Source: Chaetomium olivaceum (Eukaryota; Ascomycota; Sordariomycetes; Sordariales; Chaetomiaceae). From it: DNA of 64,000 bases. Positions 1 through 9,844 of this stretch are shown one piece after another; positions within the stretch are counted from its first letter, which is position 1, and each line of letters starts with the position of its first letter. The translations under genes and the position numbers were made by a program. Where the stretch lies: assembly GCA_039881045.1 (NCBI GenBank), contig JAYWVB010000037.1, positions 186,001 through 250,000 on the forward strand, given 5' to 3'. The notes under the pieces are model-generated. The model was not told where the DNA came from, did no database searches, and saw only the letters and a list, made by a program, of their open reading frames with translations.

Positions 1-68
1 CCGCTAGCTTGCCTCGGGGGTTTGGAAATGGACCAGCTAGGAGCGTGAGAATTATCGGGCTATAGACC

Positions 69-251
69 GTGACACTGCTCGGTGACACTGCTCGGGAGTG
101 GACGAATGAGTCGAAGGAAAACGTCTTGAACCAACGTGCCGACCGTTTTATTTTGGGAGACCGCTACGAGCAGCTTCCGGCCCATCAAGGGAGACTGGAG
201 GAAATTCCCTGGAAAGAACAGTACTACGTATCTGATGAGGACCTAGCTTAG
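69..251 (+). CDS. Possible 3' exon of an unrecognised gene (partial)
   Basis: An open frame of 60 codons ends with TAG at 249-251. Its second half (ending YYVSDEDLA) has ordinary protein composition, rich in charged and aromatic residues, so it may be the last exon of a gene that begins before the window. The first bases contain a short tandem repeat of GTGACACTGCTCGG. I do not recognise the family. A chance open frame is equally possible at this length. Confidence 0.2.
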   Translation: MTLLGDTAREWTNESKENVLNQRADRFILGDRYEQLPAHQGRLEEIPWKEQYYVSDEDLA

Positions 252-841
252 AGCACCAGGGCCTCGTGGCGCTATACGCCCCCCGCGCTACCCATCCAAG
301 TGGTGGGTAGTTGCCACTCATCTGTTAGCAGGAAGAAACACGGTCGGACGACGTAGGCCAAGCTTAATCGGGCGATCAACATTGTATGAGGTCATACATC
401 GTCAACACTCCGCAACATTAAAACAATCAGTGATGCTCGGATCCCGAACCGGGATGCAACGTCTTTTGAAGATTACTGTACGGTTATTTAATGTGTTTTA
501 GTGTGATAAGAACACTGCAATTTGCACCCCACGATGCAACACGTCGACTTCTTCCACATCTGGACCGAAAGCCACCCGGAGTCAACTACCGCCGTCACGA
601 ATAACACTCCCTCGCCGCAACCAGAACAAACCCAACATCCCAGATCAAACCAACGACGAAGCAGCAGCGTCGACAGCCCCCGCGCGTCCCCTCACTCCCC
701 TCGCACCACAGACACACCCACAGACACAACCACACCCACAGACACAACCACACGCCCAGCCCCCCTCCCATTCCACCCCCCAACCCAGCCAAAGAATAAA
801 CCTCCCACGCAGCCCTCCAGCGAAGGAGAAGGGGGCGTCCC
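252..841. other. Intergenic and leader sequence with CA-rich low complexity
   Basis: No gene is recognised. From about 700 to 790 the sequence is a C/A-rich low-complexity tract with repeated ACAGACACAACCACACCC-like units. It probably belongs to the 5' leader of the SMP-domain gene that follows. The long open frames here on both strands come from this bias. Confidence 0.5.
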
Positions 842-1294
842 ATGCTTCCTCGCACGATGGAGTCGGAGCTTCCCGGCAAGGAGCAGCTCGCTGCCCAGGC
901 CACCTCGGGCGGCCGATCACGCAGTCCGAGGCGTCGGCCATCGCCCATGACGAGTCCGACATGACGCGCCGCGCGGGCCAATCAAGGGCGGGCCCGCCGC
1001 CACCGCGCAGAGCTTGCACGACCGCCAGCAGAACTTCCTGGGCGTGGCCGGCGACGTGGCGAGGAAGCCGAGCGGGGAGGTGACGAAGGAGGATGCGAGA
1101 AGGGTGCAGCATTTTGAGGTGCGTTAGTGCTATGACTTACTGTTTGCTTGGGTTTGTTCGGGTTTAGGGTGTTTGCTAACGCATGACTGTAACAGGCTCG
1201 TGCGGTCGGGCACCGGCCCGGAAAGGACTCGCTTTCTGCTGAGGTGCAGTCCCTCGCGGACCATAATGTGCAGGGCGCACGTGGTAAAGAGTGA
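842..1294 (+). pseudogene. SMP (seed maturation protein)-domain protein, two -1 frameshifts
   Basis: Read across three frames, the sequence gives a small SMP-domain protein of the kind found in many moulds (LEA/seed-maturation related, presumed stress protein). Frame one starts MLPRTMESELPGKEQLAAQA at 842. The match continues in a second frame from 916 (ITQSEASAIAHDESDM) and a third from 981 (IKGGPAATAQSLHDRQQNF). Each step equals loss of one base, near GGCGGCCG (911-915) and GCGGGCCA (973-980). A normal intron follows (1117-1195, branch GCTAAC, acceptor CAG), and the last exon ends DHNVQGARGKE-stop at 1292-1294. No splice signals could explain the two steps, which lie only about 65 bases apart. 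It is a pseudogene, or an intact gene with two missing bases in the assembly. Confidence 0.7.
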
Positions 1295-1619
1295 GCGTGA
1301 TCGAACAGCGTGTATCAATATTAGATAGTGGGATATGTTTCTCTATGCAAATTAGACTTCGGTTTTGAAGGAAATATCTCTCGGTGTTGGCCAAGTCTCT
1401 ATTCAATCTAATGGCATGTAAAACACTTCATGACTTCTTCAACATTTCTTTAACAATAAAAACAGAAAATAAGCTCCCATGGTTTACTTTGTCACACCTG
1501 GGAGGCCAGATAACACCATGTTATGTCTATAGGAAAGCTTTCAAGTTCCCGGCCTCCCAGCGGTGCTTTAACAGCTAACCTGCTCGTTCACCAACATGAC
1601 GCGATGAGACAACCCCACA
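1295..1619. other. Intergenic, no gene seen
   Basis: A relatively AT-rich stretch that presumably carries the 3' end of the SMP-domain gene. The open frames here are short and look random. Confidence 0.5.
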
Positions 1620-2870
1620 GCATCGCCCCGAGCTTGCCATCGAGCCCGACTCGGGTATGGGACGATTTCTACTAGTATCCGCCTGACTGCCTCCACTTTA
1701 GGCAGGCTAACGCCGCTAGTTGAGCTATTTGATATTGCGATTGTAGAAACTGGAACGGTCAAGATTGGTTTGGTTAGTAACCGAGACGAAGGCATTGATA
1801 CTGAGATACGAAGTATGGACGGCTTGATAGACGATGAGATGGCTGAGTTCCTTGGCCCAATGCCCTTTTGCACCAATATCAAGCTGGCTCGAATCATTGG
1901 CAACATCCGTAAATGACACACCTTCCGTACAACTCACCCTTGCCAACCACTGACAACTATCAGGGACTGATATTTGCTGCATACCCGACAGCACCAGGGG
2001 CTCTGGATACACCGGGTTTACGGTATTCTGAAGCAATTTCGAGAATGTCATGACGAAATCCCTCAAGCCATGCGCATCAAGACAGCGGCACTCCACGGCC
2101 GGCGGCAAGCCTTCAACCATTGCATTATCCAGACAACCCGCCCAGTTTTGCTTCACCTCTTTAAGACGTTGTTTCAGCTCGGCTCCAAGGCAGACAAGGC
2201 AGATGGCGAGACAAAAAAGCAAACATGTTCGTCCATTGCATTAGCCTCGGCAAAGAGCTGCGTTAACGCAGCGCTAGCCTCGAGCGGCGTCGTCGAGAGC
2301 CTGTTCTTGGGCGGGTCGATTGCCACGTACGGCTATTGAGATGCGCATCACATCTTCTCCTCTGCCCTCGGACCATGATGAAGCCGTCGATGGCCACGTC
2401 AGAGGCGCCCGAGACAATGTTGAGCATTTGGCGATCCATGAAGAACGATGGGAATGTTCCCGCCGTCGACCTTGCGAGAGGTTAACCCATATGCAATCCC
2501 GCGCGTCCGCTCTGCGGCGGCCGCCAGGGCAGATTGATGAAACAATCAACAATAGAGAACCCGCCCGTTCAAGACGCACCTGTGATGAACGCAGGCGACC
2601 CGGGGAACCTATCCAACAACCATCACCAGGGTCAAGCCCGCGGCGCCAATGTCCACGGCTTTGCGGGAAATGGATGCGAATGCCGGCACCTCGGTGATAC
2701 CTTACGATTCGGATACCAATCGCTGGGATATGATTCGGGGAGCCCCTGGCAGCCCCTGGCAGCACCCCCAGCCCCGCCGGCAGTTTTGAACTTTCCGGCC
2801 GACCGAATGGTGCCAAACTCTCAATTTCTGCCACCTCGGACGATTTTGCAGCATGAGATGTGGCCATACA
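1620..2870 (+). pseudogene. Relic of a Zn2Cys6-type regulator (fungal_trans middle domain)
   Basis: Several blocks match the conserved order of the fungal_trans domain of Gal4-type regulators. About 1781-1915 reads DEGIDTEIRSMDGL and then NIKLARIIGNI. About 1974-2336 reads ILKQFRECHDEIP, then CIIQTTRPVLLHLF, then SLFLGGSIATYGY. The tyrosine is followed by TGA (2337-2339) where the family continues with an aromatic residue and DAH. The same frame then reads DAHHIFSSAL, and the match moves by -1 to a frame starting near 2375 (SIWRSMKNDGNVPAVDLARG). A proline-rich tail lies near 2534-2870. No DNA-binding Cys6 cluster is visible upstream, so the N-terminus is missing or too degraded. With a nonsense codon and at least one frameshift this is a dead regulator. 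It lies directly upstream of an MFS carrier gene. Confidence 0.65.
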
Positions 2871-3159
2871 CTACTGGCACGCTCCTACGGCTATACAGAT
2901 CTGTACCTAGGTGCTATCCAGGAAATAAGCCACAACGCAGCACCCAGGTTCCTATCTGCAATTTCATTACCCCATACAGCACCTTCCAGGTTCTCCAAGT
3001 GGGTACACACCCACTTTGGGTCACCGATAACGTGTGGAAGTCTGGGGTGGCTATCAAAGTTCCACTCTTTGCTTAAAAGCTAACATTGAAAACCACCTGG
3101 ATAGATAGGGCCCCTCTTCACCGCTGAACCCTTTACCCTTTTCATCCCCATCAATCGCA
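2871..3159. other. Upstream region of the MFS gene
   Basis: A non-coding gap of about 290 bases between the regulator relic and the MFS start. It contains CCTAGGT-type palindromic sequence near 2907. No clear TATA box was recognised. Confidence 0.4.
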
Positions 3160-4782
3160 ATGGGTTCAAGCGATTATTCTTCAAAGCCCAAGGAGGAGGA
3201 CATTGACGCCGACGCGGGCTCCTCCATCCCCATCCCCATCCCCGCAACCGTAACCGCAACCGACCCTGAGAAGCACGCACCCCAGGCCGCCGATCTGCGC
3301 AATGACATCTTCGTCGATGAGGTTGCCGAGCGCGCCCTCGTGCGCAAGCTCGACCGCTGGATCATCCCGCCCGTCATGTTGATGTACCTGCTGAGCTTTC
3401 TGGACCGCGTCAACATCGGCAACGCCCGCCTGTACGGTCTCGAGAAAGACCTCGGCATGGAGGGCGACCAGTACCAGATCGCCGTCTCGGTGCTCTTCGT
3501 CACCTACATCCTGTCCGAGCTGCCCTCCAACCTTGTCATCAAAAAGCTGACGCCCTCGCGGTGGCTGTCGTTTATCACGACTGGTTGGGGTATTGTCGCC
3601 ACCCTCACGGGGATTGTACAGACCTACCCAGGGCTGGTGGCCTGCCGTGTCATCCTCGGTGCTCTGGAGGGCGGCATGTTCCCTGGTCTGACCCTCTACC
3701 TGACCATGTTCTACACGAAACGTGAGCTGGCGCTGCGGATCGGCTACCTTTTCGTGTCGGCGGCCATCGCGGGGTCTTTGGGGGGGCTTCTGGCCTACGG
3801 CATCGGTTTCATGGACGGTGTGGCAGGTCTCCGGGGCTGGCGGTGGATCATCATCCTCGAGGGCATCCCGACGGTGATCTTGGGCATCGCGGTGTGGTTC
3901 TGGTTCGCCGACACGCCCGACACAGCCTTCTACCTCAGCGAAGAGGAGCGCAAGCTGATGGATCTGCGCATGCGCCGGCAGATTGGCCACACTAAGTCGT
4001 CGGATTTGATGCACAAGAAGGATGTGTACGCTGGTCTCAAGGATTGGAAGATTTGGGTGTTCTCTGTTGGTCAGTTCGGCGCCGATATCATCCTCTACGG
4101 ATTCTCGACTTTCCTCCCCACGATCATCGGCCAGCTAGGCAATGACTGGACTGTTGAGCAGGTCCAGGCCCTGACAATCCCGTGCTACGCCCTGGGCGCC
4201 ATCACCTACCTTGGCGTGGCGTACCTGTCCGATCACACCCAGATGCGGGCCGTGTTCCCGGTTATTTTCGGTCTCATCGCCACAGTGGGCTATGCCATTT
4301 TAGTGAGCACGGCGCCTGGGGGTGTCAAGTACTTTGGCTGCTTCCTCATTGCTGCCGGGTTGTACGTTGTGGTAGGCATCCCACTCGCCTGGCTGCCGAG
4401 TAATAACCCCCGGTACGGCAAACGGGCCACCGCAACGGGGCTGCAACTCACGATTGGAAACTTGGCTGGTATCGTGTCGCCATTTGTAAGTTTTCTTGCT
4501 GCCATCGATCCGCCCATCATCGTCTTCGATGGAGACTCAGGTGACTCACACACTCTATAGCTTTACAGGACAGAAGACCAGCCCCGTTTCGTCAGCGGAC
4601 ATGGCGTGTCCATGGCTCTCCTGCTCATGGCTACGCTCATCTACCTCCTTTTCTGGGGATATTTCTGCCACTTGAACAAGCGGCGCGAGGAGGGCAAGGA
4701 GGATGATAAGGTTCAGGGTATGACGGATGAGGAGATTGATGAGCTAGGAGATGAGAGCCCTCGGTTCAGGTATATTTATTAG
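3160..4782 (+). CDS. MFS transporter, Dal5/anion:cation symporter type
   Basis: Two exons, 3160-4485 and 4561-4782, joined across a 75-base intron (GTAAGT..TATAG), give 515 residues. This is a 12-helix major facilitator of the allantoate/nicotinate permease (Dal5-like) family, which moves organic anions such as vitamins or carboxylates across the plasma membrane. The N-terminus is acidic and cytosolic. KLDRWIIPPVMLMYLLSFLD leads into helix 1, and NIGNARLYGLEKDLGM is the family's loop after it. The ARVILGALEGGMFPG-like block (here CRVILGALEGGMFPG) and the WRWIIILEGIPT block are also typical. The C-terminus is charged. The frame is clean throughout. It stands between a dead regulator upstream and a dead aldo-keto reductase downstream, so it may be the survivor of a small catabolic cluster. 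Substrate unknown. Confidence 0.9.
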
Positions 4783-5330
4783 TTTGAGTTGTTTAGTCTA
4801 TATCAAAACAAACAGAACCCCGCCATTGCCCCTCGAAATACACCTGAACTTCAAGCTCACTCTGAGCAAGTGAGCCTGCCTGGCTCACCCACCCCACTTG
4901 ACGGCCGGAGGGAGTGGTCGGCTATTCATGACGGAATACTCTGTACAGAAGACGTTTCCAAAAGCATTGGCTCAACGCCCGTAAAACTGTTAGCGTCTTT
5001 AGGCCTTTTTCTGCCAAGCAGAACCACTGAAACCCGTAAGGCGGCGAGCGAGTTCTTTTGGTAGGACCATCTGTTGAGTCCCAGCCAAGCGCTTCGGTGC
5101 TACCATACACCCTCGTCGAAGGAACGCTAGTTGACTTCCCAACCACCAACACTGCCCATCGTTCCCCCACGTCGGCCCCTCCCGAGCTGCCGCGCGGGGT
5201 ATAAGAGGGCGGGACGGGACGAGACACATGGCGTGCGCGGTGTTGGGGCATCTGCCGAGGACGATGAAAGAGATCCAGTTTGCCAGTTGATATCACGGGT
5301 TGACCTCTGCTGTGACCATCGTTATCAAAC
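4783..5330. other. Intergenic with a TATA-like promoter element
   Basis: No gene is recognised. GGGGTATAAGAGG (about 5197-5209) is a plausible TATA box some 130 bases before the start codon of the aldo-keto reductase pseudogene. Confidence 0.4.
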
Positions 5331-6597
5331 ATGGCCGGCTTCTTTGACGGCCCTCCGCTGCCCCCTGACCCACCCACAGAGTTGGGACGGCTCCGGATCC
5401 TTTCCAGGACGGCTGGCATCCGCGTCTCGCCGCTGGCCCTCGGGGGCGGAAGCATCGGCTAAGCGTGGAACGCCAACTGGAGTCCTATGGATAAGGAGCC
5501 GGCCTTTGCGCTTCTAGATGCGTACATCGAGGTTCGTCTATCCAACCCAGCGCCACAGGCCGTTGCATCCTGCATATGCTGACGTAACCAGGCCGGTGGC
5601 AACTTCATCGACACGGCCAACACCTACCAAGACGGCGAGTCCGAAGTTTGGCTGGGGGAGTGGATGGTCGACGGCAAGGTGCGCGACCGCCTCGTCGTCG
5701 CCACCAAGTACACATCCGACTGGGGCTTGTACGACGCCGCGAACCCGGGGGTGCAAAAGGGCCAGACGGCGAACCACGGCGGTAACTCACGGCGCAGCTT
5801 GCACATGAGCGTGCGAGTCGCTGCGCCGGCTGAAAACCGACTGGATCGACATTCTGTACGTGCACTGGTGGGACTACACGGCGTCCATCGAGGAGGTTGT
5901 CGATTCGCTGCACCTGCTCGTGCAGCAGGGCAAGGTGCTGTAGCTGGGCATCTCCAACACCCCGGCGTGGATCGTGAGCGCGGCCAACACGGACGCGAAA
6001 GCGCACGGTAAAACACAGTTTAGCGTGTACTCGGGCCAATGGAACGTGCTAGCGCGCGATCTGGAGCGGGAGATTATACCCATGGCTAGGGCATTTGGCA
6101 TGGCGATCACTCCCTGGGGTGTGTTGGGGGCGGGCAAGTTCCAGACCGTCGGGGAGGTCAAAGAGAGGGAAAAGGCTGGTGAGACATTGCGGCCTTTCGG
6201 TGATGGGCGTGAAGTCGAGATGAGCGAGGCGTTAGCGAAAGTTGCTGCTGAGCACGGGACCAAGTCGGTCGTGGCCATCGCAATCGCCTACGTTCGGCGG
6301 AAAGCAGCGCTCCTTGGCGTACACAATGTGTTTCCGGTTGTTGGCGGGCGGAAGATGGAGCAGTTGAAGGACAACATCGCGGCGTTGGACATCTGGCTCA
6401 CCGAGGACCAAGTAGCGTTTCTCGAGAAGGTGAAGAAATTTGACCTCGGTTATCCGAGAGGCAACATTGGAGACGATCCCAACATGTCAGGCGTTGTGAG
6501 CGTGCCTTTCTCACCTTTCCGTGGGCGACGAGCAAATAACAAGCAAGCGTTTTGTTGTTCCAAGTTTCGCTATTGCAGTTTCTCAATTGCCTGCTAG
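5331..6597 (+). pseudogene. Aryl-alcohol dehydrogenase-type aldo-keto reductase, broken
   Basis: This is an AAD14-like member of the NADPH-dependent aldo-keto reductases, which reduce aryl aldehydes. Exon 1 is 5331-5531. An intron at 5532-5591 ends in CCAG, and exon 2 starts AGGNFIDTANTYQ-like (AGGNFIDTANTYQDG). Later blocks read DWIDILYVHWWDY, SIEEVVDSLHLLVQQGKVL, MARAFGMAITPWGVLG and VVGGRKMEQLKDNI. Three lesions are visible: TAA at 5460-5462 inside GGGSIG-stop-AW, a two-base deletion (or one-base insertion) near 5814 after RRSLHMSV, and TAG at 5941-5943 where the family has an aromatic residue (QGKVL-stop-LGIS). The rest of the coding sequence is well kept, so the loss looks fairly recent. 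Two point nonsense codons make pure assembly error unlikely here. Confidence 0.85.
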
Positions 6598-7971
6598 AAA
6601 AGGAAAACTCTGCTGCATGCGGAAACCCAGGCTGCCATCATGTCCAGCTTTTGCAGTTCTAGGAAGGAGCGATACTATCGTTGAGTCAAAGTTTTACAGG
6701 GTCTCTCCCGCACGATTCAGGTTTCCGATCTCGTTTCCTTTTTGACCCTTAGCGGGCCTGACAGGCACAGCGGTTTCAGCGGGCTTCACGGGCTTCAGCG
6801 GGCCTCGGAGAGTCCACCTCCCCAGTTTGAACGCTTGGCTTGTCGATCTCCTTTGGATCACCCAAACTTCCGACTTGGCACTAGTAATCCTCGGCGTCTC
6901 TCATAACGATTTGCAACTTGTCTCCGCTCGGCTAACGTCCCACGTTGCCATGAACGATTGTCGCAATTGTTTAGCATCCCCTGCTGATCGATTTGCGCTC
7001 TCGCGTGCGCGCCTGGGAACCTGAGACAAATCATGAGAAACCCCATCGATGTCCACACAACGATAATCCCGGCACGACACAAACGAGGCGTCTCCAAACG
7101 TTGAACCCCGGCGGCGGAGATTCCTCCGGGATGCCCAGACGTTTTAACCTGCCAAGCATGCAAGCCCTCTTCTGACAACACACCGGTTCCCAGTCGAGCG
7201 GTCGGACGTTGACATGGACGAACCCTGGCGTCGGGTTTGACACTTTTTTATTGGCTCGCAAGCCACCTCAAAAACCTCGTTCCCAGGTCGTGCCGATGAT
7301 CGCTCTGCCCTCGGCTATGCCCGTTTTCAGCACTCACCAGCAGCCGCTTGGACGACAATGATATGAATCGTGATTGGGCTCAGCCCAAGCCGCTCAGACC
7401 AAGTCCGCGCTTGAACCTCGACACGAGCAAATTTGCCACTACTGCGAAGTGTCTTCCGGCGTATCACAGAGACTCATGGTCGAATGGGCTCCGCAATGGA
7501 CACTCGAGCAGGGAATATCCTTCACTTGCCCACTCCAATCGCCAGGACAAGGTGCTCGGACACCCGAGTCAGATGTCAGACGCAGGGTCGAATCGTGCAC
7601 AGCAAACCTTGATCCCCTCTGTCAAACCCAATCCCTGCCATCGGGTCATCATCCCCGTCCAGTTCACTGCTCGTCGCGTGGTGGCTCGAGGATGGCTGCG
7701 GTGTTTTAGGGGTCGTCGCTGATCACCGGCTCCGCACTGTAGAGACGGTGATGCTCACTGGCCATCTGCCTCGGGAGACGAGACTTTGAGTGTCGTCAAC
7801 TCTCCACACAACTGGGACCGGTTCGTTGATCTCCGATCGACAGTTACACTCTGGAGGAGAGCCCAACCCATGTGGCTCCGCGAGCGTGCATATAGCTATC
7901 CGCCATCCGCATCATAATTTTCACAGCTTTTACGGAGTCTTCAATTCAACCCCGCCAAACTTGCCCACGAG
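6598..7971. other. Intergenic region, nothing recognised
   Basis: About 1.4 kb without a recognisable gene on either strand. Open frames such as those near 7348-7722 have no family-like motif and no splice pattern that extends them. The part next to 7972 serves as the leader of the rhodopsin-domain gene. Confidence 0.45.
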
Positions 7972-9522
7972 ATGGCAGGCCCCAGCCCAGATCCAGCCCT
8001 GGACGGCCAGTCCAGAGTTGGCGAAATCATTGCCATCCTCTCAGTGGCGAGCATCCTCTCAACCCTAGCTGTGACTTTGCGGTGCTATTCTCGTGCCGTC
8101 ATTCTCCGGTCTTTTGGGTTGGACGATGCCGTAATAGTTCCGGCGCAGGTACGGGACTGTTGAGTTCGGAACGAGTTGAAGCGCAAACACGTCTAACAGA
8201 TGTATTCAGATCTTAACACTAGCTTCAGCTGTGGCCATCGGCCTCGGTAAGTACCCACCCAGCCTTTGCCGAGTTGAAAGGCTTCAACTGACCGCAGACA
8301 GAATCGAAGTATGGGCTCGGCCGCCATATTTGGATGATGCCTGACGAGCATTTTGTCCCTTATATGAAGGTAGGTTACTCGGTACGTCACCAGTCGTATG
8401 ATTCCGATACTAACAAGGGGCAGTCCTTTTACAGCTCCATCGCTGTTTACAACGTGGCGGTCTGCCTGACCAAAATCTCCATCCTGCTCCAGTACAAACG
8501 CATCTTCTCGAACACGATCCTCAAGAAGATCATCATTGTCGGCCTCTGTTTTCTCACATGCTGGGGCATTACGCTCTCTTTCCTCCTGCCCATGGTCTGC
8601 ATGCCCGTTGCTGCCTTTTGGGACCCAAACGTGAAGGGTTTCTGCCTCGACAATGCTACCATCTGGTACGTCATGGCAGGCGTCAACGTGGTAACGGACT
8701 TTGCCGTCTTCACGATGCCCATCCCGGTCATTAGCTCCCTGCAGCTGCCGAAAAAGCAAAAGGCAATGCTGCTAATCGTCTTTACCCTGGGTATCTTGTA
8801 AGTCCTAACCTAACATTCCACGAACCCTGTCTCCCACGCTAGTCACAGCCCTACTCACAATCCCCCCTAGCCCTTGCGCCGTCTCCATCTACCGCATCAA
8901 GACCCTCAGCGCGGCCGCTAAATCCACCGACCCCACCTGGGACAACGTCGACGCCGCCACCTTCTCCTTCCTCGAGCTCTCCGTCGGCGTCATCGCCGTC
9001 TGCCTGCCCACCATCCGGCCCGTCCTCGTCCAGACCATGCCCCGCATCTTTGGCTCGCTGTTGCGGTCCGCCGGTCACTCGGTTGGCACGGGGGGCCAAA
9101 AGGGGGGCGGCCGCGCCAGCCGCACCCCATTTGGCGGAGCCGGCAGCGGGGTGGCAGGGACCGGTGGTGGGTCGTCGGCTGCGCGCGCGTCCATGTTCAA
9201 GGGGACGACCCTGCGGGACACCGATAGCACGGAGGAGCTGCGGCTGGGTGATGAGGAGGCTGCGTTGCCGCGCAGTGCGTTGGGACATGATATTGAGTTT
9301 GAGGACTTGGACAAGGGGGTGTTGACCCAGAATCCTGGCGGGAAGAGGTATAGCGTCAGCGTGGTGGCGGGCTGGGAGCCATCCAGCTTTAATGAGGTGT
9401 CTGTGGCGGGCGGTGAAGGCATCAAGACGACGACGGTCGTTACACAACAGGTGTCGTTTGCGGGAATGTTGGAGGAGGAGGAGGCGGGCGCCAAGAGGCT
9501 GGCCGACAAGGGCATGTTGTGA
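7972..9522 (+). CDS. Fung_rhodopsin (PTH11/SAT4-like) integral membrane protein
   Basis: Five exons, 7972-8148, 8210-8246, 8302-8369, 8424-8797 and 8871-9522, give 435 residues. The order is typical of the fungal rhodopsin-domain family: an N-terminal helix (IIAILSVASILSTLAVTLRC), then FGLDDAVI, KYGLGRHIW, the amphipathic SIAVYNVAVCLTKISILLQY and the loop FWDPNVKGFCLDN. A helix with TDFAVFTMPIPV follows, and the last helix is ELSVGVIAVCLPTIRPVL. About seven membrane spans are present, followed by a Gly/Ser-rich acidic cytosolic tail of about 165 residues. Members are PTH11-related surface-sensing receptors or unknown membrane proteins in secondary-metabolite clusters. No such cluster is evident here. 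Intron 2 uses the acceptor GACAG at 8301, the only one that keeps GL-ESKYGLG in frame. Confidence 0.88.
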
Positions 9523-9844
9523 GATGGTCAGAGGATATGATCACTGTGTAAAGTTTACGAATACGTTTGTCACTTCAGAGATACCCAGGGTTAACATAGA
9601 CACTTTAATATTTGAGCACAGAGACAACTTGGAAGCCACTGTCTAGCATACCTGACTTGAAATGAATGAACGCCGGTCACCGTTGGGTACTGAAACATAA
9701 CAGTCCAAAACAAAACAATAATGACAACAACACCAACATCCACCAGAAGAACCCAGCTTCAAATCATACAGCGAGACACCCTACCTCACCACACCAGTCC
9801 ACTGGTCCTTCAGTTCATGTTCCCCACCACAATCGACTCCCTCC
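9523..9844. other. 3' intergenic between convergent genes
   Basis: A gap of about 320 bases between the ends of the rhodopsin-domain gene and the C48 protease gene. It is AT-rich at 9530-9720 and then turns into CA-rich sequence. No gene is seen. Confidence 0.45.

Noticed and set aside
880..985. An intron to explain the SMP frame steps
   Set aside because: The sequence between the steps is conserved coding, and no GT..AG pair of usable length fits.
595..1112. Open frames on the minus strand over the SMP gene
   Set aside because: They come from GT-rich complement of a CA-rich leader and from GC bias. They have no domain features and oppose a recognisable plus-strand protein.
1568..2222. Minus-strand open frames over the regulator relic
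   Set aside because: The plus strand carries fungal_trans blocks in order; the minus frames have none.
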